The notes under the pieces were generated by a model. The model worked only from the letters and a program-made list of their open reading frames with translations. It made no database searches and was not told the DNA's origin. Positions 7,182 to 13,091 of a stretch of 24,416 bases of DNA are shown one piece after another (position 1 is the first letter of the stretch; each line of letters begins with the position of its first letter). The DNA comes from JACPHB01 sp964553885 (lineage in GTDB: Bacteria > Patescibacteriota > Minisyncoccia > UBA10092), in NCBI GenBank assembly GCA_964553885.1, contig CAZKLP010000011.1, positions 1 to 24,416 of the forward strand. The letters run 5' to 3'. The position numbers and the translations under genes were made by a program.

Positions 7182-8873
7182 ATGAACCGATGGTTCTCAT
7201 CGCTTTTTATTGCAGCCACGCTTATTATTGCTTCTAACGCCTTTGCTTCTCCGGATATGATTAAGCTCTCAAAGGAACTTCATGCCGATGTTTTAAAAGA
7301 CGCGGCGCTGATTCCGAATAAGCCCCATTTTCTTCTTGGTCTTGAACCGAAAACCGATGAGTGGGAAGCCTATTTGGAAACGCGCAAGGTTTATCAAACT
7401 AAGGATCTTTTCTACGGTAAAAATGGCTCTGGCATTATTGACAAGTCAAACGCTGATTATCGCGCTTCCGGCAACACCGAGATTACGGATGTTGTCACCA
7501 TTGAGGGAAAAAAAATCACCACTGTTTACACTCACCACCATTTGCTTAAGAGCGGAATGTATGTGTTCTGGTCGCATGCCGGCGAGAAGAATCTTGCCAC
7601 TTTTTCTCCACTTTATAGAAAGTATGAAATCCAGTGGGGAATTGGAAAACTCACGGACAGCCAGTGGCAAAGTGTTCAGCGTGTAATGGGTTGGGCGCAG
7701 TTTGAGGCGGTGAAAATTTTTCTTCATGAAGCTATTAAAAGTGCTGTGGAAAAGGATGTAAAGGATTATGCTGAAATGAATCTTACGTTCGGGGTTCTTA
7801 ACGCGCGAGCTAAGCTTCTTGACGATCCTGATTACGCTAAACGCCTTGATGATGCAGTCCCCGGCACGAACGGACTTAAAGTGCGCGACATCATTCCGGT
7901 GCCGCTTACTCGAGCCCATGACTTTTTACCCGATCTCATAATTATGGGACCAAAGGGTTTTTACGGCGGCTTCACCAACTGGGGCACGCCCAGTTCGGAA
8001 AAGATTGTATTTCTTGACATGCTTGGCCTTGCTTTGCGCTACGTTTCAGGATGGCCTTTGGTGGAGCACGAATTCGTTCATGCAAATCCTTATTTACAAG
8101 GGACACCTTTGGCGTTCTATTTTGACGTTGAAATGTGGACGGCTCTTACGACCGATCTTGATGACGATTTCACCGAGTTTATGTTCCATCCATACCTTTC
8201 GGTTGTTCGCGATATGGTGCGTACTTTTTTTGGTTATGACTTCGAAGAGGTAAATCGGAAAGTATGGCCTACAGGCGCTTTAGGCGCTCGTGATATTCGC
8301 GAAAAAGAATTTCGCGCCAACGCCGCGGAGGTGAAGAAGATTCGCGCTGAACTTTTGAAGTTTGTAAAGGATCCCAATGACGGAATGATGGTACAATTCT
8401 ATAGCGACCCTTATTTTTGGATTTCCGTGAACACTAAGTATTGCGATACTTCAGCTGTTTGGCGCATTCTCTTCGCGCTTCGTTACGAGCCGGCGGGTCT
8501 TTATGACCCGGAGAAAAAAGATAAAGACGGCAATGTAATTTCTCCCGTTCTTCAGACTAAGAATTGGCTGATGAAAGAGGAAGAGTCTGGCAGAATTAAG
8601 GAATTGGCTGACAAGGCATTGAAAAAAACTGGCGATCAGACCGTGTTTGGTAAGAAATTTGTTGAAGCCAAGGTTTTTGACTCAAGCGGCACCGCCACCT
8701 GTCCGGTGGATGCCAGGTTCTTTTTCATGAACGAAAAAGAGAAACAGAATTTTACGGATACGGTTTTGCCGCTGGCAAACCGGGCCAAGAAAGGCGACTT
8801 TGAGGCCAGAGTTTTGCTTCTTAGAATTTTTGGCGGCGCCGGCGTTCTGCCCGGCGTTCCGGCCATGAAATAA
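7182..8873 (+). CDS. Exported putative zinc metallopeptidase (HEXXH), unknown family
   Basis: This is a 563-aa protein with a clear Sec signal peptide (MNR, hydrophobic core, ANAFA-S cleavage near residue 22). I do not recognise the family. The visible functional mark is H296-E297-F-V-H300, preceded by hydrophobic residues, with a glutamate at 317 in FDVEMW. HEXXH plus a Glu 17 residues on fits a gluzincin-type zinc site. There are two cysteines in the C-terminal third (YCDTS, TCPVD) and no transmembrane segment after the signal, so it is probably secreted or periplasm-like. Leucine is mostly CTT and AAG is common for lysine, unlike the TTA/AAA-rich core genes, which hints at foreign origin. 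The promoter/leader matches that of the 9152 gene. The hydrolase activity is inferred from the motif alone. Confidence 0.75.
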   Translation: MNRWFSSLFIAATLIIASNAFASPDMIKLSKELHADVLKDAALIPNKPHFLLGLEPKTDEWEAYLETRKVYQTKDLFYGKNGSGIIDKSNADYRASGNTEITDVVTIEGKKITTVYTHHHLLKSGMYVFWSHAGEKNLATFSPLYRKYEIQWGIGKLTDSQWQSVQRVMGWAQFEAVKIFLHEAIKSAVEKDVKDYAEMNLTFGVLNARAKLLDDPDYAKRLDDAVPGTNGLKVRDIIPVPLTRAHDFLPDLIIMGPKGFYGGFTNWGTPSSEKIVFLDMLGLALRYVSGWPLVEHEFVHANPYLQGTPLAFYFDVEMWTALTTDLDDDFTEFMFHPYLSVVRDMVRTFFGYDFEEVNRKVWPTGALGARDIREKEFRANAAEVKKIRAELLKFVKDPNDGMMVQFYSDPYFWISVNTKYCDTSAVWRILFALRYEPAGLYDPEKKDKDGNVISPVLQTKNWLMKEEESGRIKELADKALKKTGDQTVFGKKFVEAKVFDSSGTATCPVDARFFFMNEKEKQNFTDTVLPLANRAKKGDFEARVLLLRIFGGAGVLPGVPAMK

Positions 8874-8889
8874 ATAATATTGTTATACT

Positions 8890-8920
8890 AAAGTGGTTCT
8901 TGAAGAACCACTTTTTATTT
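8890..8920 (+). terminator. Intrinsic terminator of the 7182 gene
   Basis: AAAGTGGTTCT (8890-8900) and AGAACCACTTT (8904-8914) form an 11-bp stem with a TGA loop, followed by TTTTTATTT. It stands 16 bases after the stop codon and separates this gene from the promoter at 8922. Confidence 0.9.
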
Positions 8921-8921
8921 C

Positions 8922-8950
8922 TTGACAGGTATCAGACGTTGGCGTATATT
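8922..8950 (+). promoter_or_regulatory. Strong sigma-70-type promoter upstream of a hairpin-rich leader
   Basis: Consensus TTGACA (8922-8927), exactly 17 bases, and TATATT (8945-8950). It starts right after the terminator of the preceding gene and about 200 bases ahead of the next start codon, so it drives either a small RNA or a long leader. Confidence 0.75.
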
Positions 8951-8956
8951 CTTTTC

Positions 8957-9066
8957 ATACAATTAAAAACGTTCATTCTTTAAAGAATCCCAGAAAGGAA
9001 AGGGCAACCTCTCCGCGAGCTCGCGGAGAGAGCCGACTCTATCCCTAAGGATAGGGTTCGGTATGT
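8957..9066 (+). ncRNA. Candidate structured RNA or leader with three palindromes
   Basis: Downstream of the 8922-8950 promoter there is no good ORF but three strong foldable units. ATTCTTTAAAGAAT lies at 8975-8988. A perfect 22-bp GC-rich palindrome occupies 9009-9030 (CTCTCCGCGAG and its complement). A 12-bp stem with one bulged T and a CTAA loop runs from 9033 to 9061. No T-run follows; instead a second promoter begins at 9068. This is either a short RNA or the 5' part of the mRNA of the 9152 gene with a riboswitch-like or protein-binding element. I could not match it to a known RNA class. Confidence 0.45.
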
Positions 9067-9067
9067 C

Positions 9068-9151
9068 TTGACTTTTGCTGGGTATTTTTGTTAGGGTGGG
9101 CGTAAAGTCCTTTTAAATAATATGTAAACAACGCACAGAGAGGGAAAGATA
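9068..9151 (+). promoter_or_regulatory. Promoter and leader, copy 2 of a shared control module
   Basis: TTGACT (9068-9073), 17 bases, TTAGGGT (9091-9097), then AAAG-TC-CTTT, an ATAATATGTAAACAAC block and the ribosome site AGAGAGGGAAAG before the ATG. Order, spacing and most bases equal those of copy 1 at 7101-7181. The two middle bases of the AAAG-NN-CTTT repeat differ while its arms are kept. Confidence 0.7.
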
Positions 9152-10726
9152 ATGAACCGGCGGTTCGTGTTGTCTCTCGCGATTTTTGTCTTGGCGTTTT
9201 CCGCTTGTGCGAAGCCTTTCGTCATTGCCTGCCGCGATGTTGCGCAGGATCAGAATGGTGATTTTAAATATACCGCGCGTCAAGCGGCAGTTGCCTGCGA
9301 TAGGGCGCAATTTTACGCCGATGATAACCTTTTTACCGTAGACAAGGAAAAAAAGAGCGTCGTTCTTAATATGAACGGCCTTTTGGCCGCCAACCTGGAA
9401 AAAGTGCTGCAAGACGAAGCAAAATCCCTTGATGCGCTTTTGTCTTATCAGGATCCAAAGAACTCAGATTTCATTGATTGGGCGAGAGGTTTTAGACAGG
9501 GCCTTGAGAAAGAAGAGCAGATTATCCTTGAGATCCTTCGTCGTCTCAATTATGTAAAATCATATAATGATTTCACCGATGCCGTCGGCGAACTTCCCGA
9601 ACCCATGCGGTCTAAGGAATTTACGCATTTCTTTCCTAACGGCCGTAAATATTACTCAATGCGGCTTCTCTATCCTCGCGCCGACAAGCGCCTTGAAAAT
9701 ATTTCTTTTACCGCCGAGTATCTTGAGGCGGCAAAGCGTGATGGCACGCTCAAGCTTATTGATTCGTTTGAAGTCGCCAGTTCCAGGGAATTTGCCAAAA
9801 AAATCTCAAATTTGCATGATGCCAACGATTTTAGTTGGGATAAGCAAGAGAGAGGGTGGGTCATTAAGTCATATAAGGTGATACCCGATAAAGACAGTCC
9901 TGTTGATAACATAGTTCACTACATTGAGATTTATCGTAAAAACAAAGATCTTTCGGGCATTGAGTCATTGCCGGCAGTTCGCGGATATATGGCCGCCGGC
10001 GGCTCAAAAGTTACGGTGTTTGTAGTTGACTATGATCGCGAAGGCGTTCAGGGCTTTGGAAGTCCCGACGAGGTGGTCAAGATTTTTTCCGATATCATTA
10101 CCGGTAGCGACATTTATGGCGACTCTATGCTCAAAGATAAACTATTAATCTCGCTTTATGAGTCGCCGCAAAACAATACTAAGGATAAGCCGGACAGAAG
10201 AAAACAAAAAGACCGGCAGGTTTACACTTCTATTGTTAAAATAGGCGACGCTTCGGTGGATGTTTGGGAGCAGGGAACTTTCTCGATTCCGTTTGACTAT
10301 AAGACTCTCTCGCAAAATCTTGAACTAATGTATGCTCCGCCCAAGACTCCCGAAGAGAAGAGGTTGGTGGAGCGCGAAAAGTTGAAGCAGATTATGCTCT
10401 TTGTCCGTGAATTCAAAAATAGCGCGAAAGTGACTGTCAGGGAATATTGGGCACCTAAAAAAGTATACGGCGAGCGTAATATCGCCGATTCTACCGCTTA
10501 CGCCGATACTATCAAGGTAAGAAAGAAAAACGGACTTGAAGAATCCGGTGAAATTGCCTACTTTGCGGAGCGTGTAAAGGCAATTGATTATAGCTTCGGC
10601 GGAAAGTGCAGCCGCATTGTGGATAAGGATGGTGATGGAGTTTTTGAACAAAAGCGCGCTATCGCGTGCCCGGCCGGAATGAATGACGCGTCTCCTGCCG
10701 TTTCCGGCGGCGAGGCTTCATTTTAA
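9152..10726 (+). CDS. Exported putative lipoprotein of unknown family
   Basis: This 524-aa protein is one I do not recognise. It opens with MNRR, a hydrophobic stretch and a fair lipobox ending in Cys19 (AFSAC); cleavage by signal peptidase I after ACA is the alternative. The rest is soluble, mixed alpha/beta and rich in charge. Two acidic loops resemble calcium-binding loops: DQNGDF near residue 33 and DKDGDGVFE near the C-terminus, the latter framed by two cysteines. No protease motif is seen. Codon choice (CTT leucine, many C/G third positions) is like that of the 7182 gene and unlike the core genes. It shares that gene's promoter/leader module and is followed by its own terminator. A role in the cell envelope together with the flanking proteases is plausible but unproven. 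Confidence 0.75.
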   Translation: MNRRFVLSLAIFVLAFSACAKPFVIACRDVAQDQNGDFKYTARQAAVACDRAQFYADDNLFTVDKEKKSVVLNMNGLLAANLEKVLQDEAKSLDALLSYQDPKNSDFIDWARGFRQGLEKEEQIILEILRRLNYVKSYNDFTDAVGELPEPMRSKEFTHFFPNGRKYYSMRLLYPRADKRLENISFTAEYLEAAKRDGTLKLIDSFEVASSREFAKKISNLHDANDFSWDKQERGWVIKSYKVIPDKDSPVDNIVHYIEIYRKNKDLSGIESLPAVRGYMAAGGSKVTVFVVDYDREGVQGFGSPDEVVKIFSDIITGSDIYGDSMLKDKLLISLYESPQNNTKDKPDRRKQKDRQVYTSIVKIGDASVDVWEQGTFSIPFDYKTLSQNLELMYAPPKTPEEKRLVEREKLKQIMLFVREFKNSAKVTVREYWAPKKVYGERNIADSTAYADTIKVRKKNGLEESGEIAYFAERVKAIDYSFGGKCSRIVDKDGDGVFEQKRAIACPAGMNDASPAVSGGEASF

Positions 10727-10740
10727 TTATGATCTCTTAC

Positions 10741-10768
10741 AAAGAGGGCGTTCCTTAACGCCTTTTTT
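10741..10768 (+). terminator. Intrinsic terminator of the 9152 gene
   Basis: GGCGTT (10747-10752), loop CCTT, AACGCC (10757-10762), then six T. The purine run AAAGAG before the stem can pair with the T-run. It lies 14 bases after the stop codon. Confidence 0.88.
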
Positions 10769-10776
10769 AATTTTTA

Positions 10777-10805
10777 TTGACTAACCGCTTAAAAAATGTT
10801 ATTAA
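10777..10805 (+). promoter_or_regulatory. Promoter of the trypsin-like protease gene
   Basis: TTGACT (10777-10782), a 17-base spacer and TATTAA (10800-10805). A leader of about 45 bases leads to the purine-rich ribosome site GGCGGGAAAGG before the ATG at 10859. The -10 and leader do not match the shared module of the two upstream genes. Confidence 0.65.
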
Positions 10806-10858
10806 CAAATTAATATCTAAAAGGCAAGTAATTTAAAAAAAACAGGCGGGAAAGGCAG

Positions 10859-11920
10859 ATGAAGCGTAAAATCGCTTTTTGGATTGTTATGATTTTAGCA
10901 AATGCGATTATCGGCGCCATCAGCGTTAAAACTTACCAAAAGTTGGAAGCCAGAGTTACTGGCGTTGAAACTCATCAGAAAAATTATGATGAGACATATC
11001 TTAGAAATTACAACGATAAGTTTGGCGAGCTGACACTGGCTCATCAAAAAACGGTTGCCGAACTGTTAAGAGCTTTGGGAGTTGATGGCAAATACGATTT
11101 TAACAATAACTTAGTAAGAGTTTGGGATTTAAACAAATTTCTAAACTATAAAGTTTATGTCAGAACCGGCGTAGTTCTGGAAGTTCCGGAGGAATTAAGA
11201 GAATCAAATTCTGACTCCGCGCAAAGCGTCGTAAAAGTTAGTGAAGCGCCGGCGATAATTATCGGCCGATACGTTTTGATGGCTTCTCATGTAAGCGATG
11301 CTGAAATTTTAAGCCTGCAAACAGTAAGGATGATGACTCCAGTAGGGGAAATGGTAGCCTCCTACAATTTAAAGGTTTTGGAATATAAAGCAACGTTTCT
11401 TTTGGCGGACGGGTCGAAGTGCTCTTTAAAAGAGTTGTATCGAAATAAAGAAAAGGATTTTAGTTTGTTTGAAATTATTGCCTCGCCGGAAGGTGAAACA
11501 AAAAATGTTAGTGCGTCGAATTTTCCTTTTGAAATCGGAAAAAGCGATGAATTAAAAATCGGCCATTTTATTTACATTAACGGTCGGCCGAGAATTAATT
11601 CCGAAGTGGCCCGGCCCGGTTATGTCACCTCCTTAGTGAGAGCCTCTTTAGGAGATGCGTCTGAAGTAAAAAAAGACGACAGCGAGTTTGGCATTTCCCA
11701 ATCAACAGATCAAGGAGATTCGAGTTCTCCTATCGTGGCTTTAAGAGACGGTCGACCGGAACTCGTTGGAATTTACCTTGGATGGATTGGGACAAGGGAT
11801 GATAATGGCGAAAATACCCGGTCAAGAGCGCTAAAAATTAATGTTGTTATTGACGAGATCAAGGCAAAACTAGGCATTGACTTGCGCGAAATCCAGCGGC
11901 AGATTTTATATAAACACTAA
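10859..11920 (+). CDS. Membrane-anchored trypsin-like (S1-type) serine protease
   Basis: The 353-aa protein begins with KRK and one hydrophobic segment (about residues 5-22), probably an uncleaved anchor, then a helical stretch (to about residue 75). A chymotrypsin-fold protease domain follows. Its triad can be read as H144 in MASHV, D200 in KDFSLFEI and S288 in QGDSSSPIV; the last replaces the usual GDSGGP. The order H-D-S and the spacing are those of trypsin-2/DegP-like domains. No PDZ domain follows. Codon use is closer to the core genes (TTA, AAA) than in the two upstream genes. It has its own promoter and a terminator that overlaps the convergent pth. The substrate is unknown. Confidence 0.8.
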   Translation: MKRKIAFWIVMILANAIIGAISVKTYQKLEARVTGVETHQKNYDETYLRNYNDKFGELTLAHQKTVAELLRALGVDGKYDFNNNLVRVWDLNKFLNYKVYVRTGVVLEVPEELRESNSDSAQSVVKVSEAPAIIIGRYVLMASHVSDAEILSLQTVRMMTPVGEMVASYNLKVLEYKATFLLADGSKCSLKELYRNKEKDFSLFEIIASPEGETKNVSASNFPFEIGKSDELKIGHFIYINGRPRINSEVARPGYVTSLVRASLGDASEVKKDDSEFGISQSTDQGDSSSPIVALRDGRPELVGIYLGWIGTRDDNGENTRSRALKINVVIDEIKAKLGIDLREIQRQILYKH

Positions 11921-11926
11921 ATTTAT

Positions 11927-12454
11927 CTACGCTATTTCCAAATCGGAAATAGCGTTTTTCATGATTTTATCAAGTTTCCCAAGCTCTTCGAGCGTAAATT
12001 TTTTTAATATAATTTTATCCGCTTTTATTTTGACCATTGACATTTGCCTGCCCGCCGAAGCTTCGGCGTAGGCGGGACTTTTGACATTTGACGAGAGTTG
12101 GATGCCAATTCGTAGTCGCCAAAAGTTTTTTGTTTTCAGCGATTTTATTACCGATTCAACGCCCTTATGCCCAGCCGAAGAACGGCCGAAAGATAATTTA
12201 AATTTGCCCCATAAAATATCAATATCGTCATGGACAACCAAAATGTTTTCCGGTTTAATTTTATAAAATTTCATTAAAGATAAAATCGCCGCTCCCGATT
12301 TATTCATAAAGGCCTGTGTTTTGGCTAAAATAATTTTTTTATTTTTTAAATTATTCTCTAAAATATCAATAAATAAAAAGCCCGCGTTATGCCTGGTGTG
12401 TTCGTATTCTTTTCCAGGATTGCCTAAACCGACTATTAATTTGATTTTATCCAT
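11927..12454 (-). CDS. pth: Peptidyl-tRNA hydrolase
   Basis: Pth releases peptides from drop-off peptidyl-tRNA and recycles the tRNA. The 175-aa protein keeps the active-site residues: N12 in GLGNPG, H22 in HTRHNAG, N51 in AFMNKSG and D76 in VVHDDID, then GHKGVESVI. H22 to N51 is 29 residues against 48 in E. coli (H20 to N68), so a strand-loop piece is missing. Near the C-terminus a palindromic repeat (12046-12076) is read in frame and gives PAYAEASAGR, a peptide foreign to the family. The gene is divergent from lepB with 25 bases between the two starts; TACACT five bases before the ATG may be its -10 box. Confidence 0.95.
   Translation of the reverse strand: MDKIKLIVGLGNPGKEYEHTRHNAGFLFIDILENNLKNKKIILAKTQAFMNKSGAAILSLMKFYKIKPENILVVHDDIDILWGKFKLSFGRSSAGHKGVESVIKSLKTKNFWRLRIGIQLSSNVKSPAYAEASAGRQMSMVKIKADKIILKKFTLEELGKLDKIMKNAISDLEIA
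11930..11959 (+). terminator. Intrinsic terminator lying inside the 3' end of pth
   Basis: CGCTATTTCC (11930-11939), loop AAATC, GGAAATAGCG (11945-11954), then TTTTT. It starts nine bases after the protease stop codon. The same bases encode the last residues of Pth on the other strand, so the signal is both coding and terminating. Confidence 0.88.
12046..12076 (-). repeat. 31-bp palindromic repeat, copy inside pth
   Basis: The minus strand reads CCCGCCTACGCCGAAG and continues to GGCGGGCAGGC. Its core is a perfect 16-bp palindrome (12053-12068). It matches 26 of 31 positions with the repeat at 22668-22698. It is translated in frame inside pth as SPAYAEASAGRQ. Confidence 0.85.
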
Positions 12455-12479
12455 TTTTTAGTGTACGATAGCATAAATT
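12455..12479. promoter_or_regulatory. Short divergent promoter region between pth and lepB
   Basis: Only 25 bases separate the two ATGs. Toward pth, TACACT lies five bases from the start codon. Toward lepB, TACGAT or TAGCAT are possible weak -10 boxes. Both mRNAs would be leaderless. The -35 regions would have to lie inside the opposite gene, so the call is tentative. Confidence 0.4.
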
Positions 12480-13028
12480 ATGCAATTTTTAAAGTCATTT
12501 TTTATGTTTTCTTTGGATATTATAAAAATATCCATAATCGCCTTGATATTGGCCGGAGTGGCGCGTTACTTTTTGGTTCAGCCGTTTTTTGTTGAGGGCG
12601 CTTCAATGGAGCCTAATTTTTTAGATGGCGAATACTTGCTGGTTGACGAAATAAGCTATTATTTTAAAACAGTTGAACGGGGAGAAGTCATTGTTTTTCA
12701 TTATCCGCTTGACGCGTCAAAATATTACATAAAAAGAGTCGTTGGACTTTCGGGGGAAACTGTTGAAATAAGAAATGGCAAGGTTATTATTTATAACAGC
12801 GATAACCCGGATGGTTTTTTTATTAACGAGAGTTATCTTTTAAGAGAAGGCATCACGACGGGCGATATTAAGAAAAAATTAGGTAAAAACGAATATTTTG
12901 TTTTGGGTGATAACCGCCAGTTTTCTTCCGATTCGCGGCAATGGGGGACTTTGCCGAGAAACGATATTGTGGGCCGCGTTTGGATCAGAGCTTGGCCTGT
13001 CGCTAAAGCCACTATTTTTAGTTATTAA
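12480..13028 (+). CDS. lepB: Signal peptidase I
   Basis: LepB cleaves signal peptides from exported proteins at the outer face of the membrane. The 182-aa protein has one N-terminal transmembrane segment (about residues 12-32). The catalytic serine is S42 in EGASMEP and the general-base lysine is K85 in YYIKRVVGLSGE. The later boxes are YFVLGDNRQFSSDSRQWG and IVGRVWIRAWP. This is the short Gram-positive-like form. Exported proteins encoded at 7182 and 23680 are plausible clients. It ends in a palindrome-rich spacer (13021-13076). Confidence 0.96.
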   Translation: MQFLKSFFMFSLDIIKISIIALILAGVARYFLVQPFFVEGASMEPNFLDGEYLLVDEISYYFKTVERGEVIVFHYPLDASKYYIKRVVGLSGETVEIRNGKVIIYNSDNPDGFFINESYLLREGITTGDIKKKLGKNEYFVLGDNRQFSSDSRQWGTLPRNDIVGRVWIRAWPVAKATIFSY

Positions 13029-13076
13029 AAGTTATTAAAAGATGAAAAATAAATTTTAAAATTTATTTTTCATCTT
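13021..13076. repeat. 10-bp tandem repeat followed by a 38-bp perfect palindrome
   Basis: GTTATTAAAA occurs twice in tandem (13021-13040), starting in the last codons of lepB. A perfect palindrome follows (13039-13076, half-site AAGATGAAAAATAAATTTT). It can act as an intrinsic terminator for lepB. Its sequence is nearly that of the arms at 6061-6156, which are also preceded by a 10-bp tandem duplication. Confidence 0.75.
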
Positions 13077-13091
13077 GATAAAATCTAAAAA

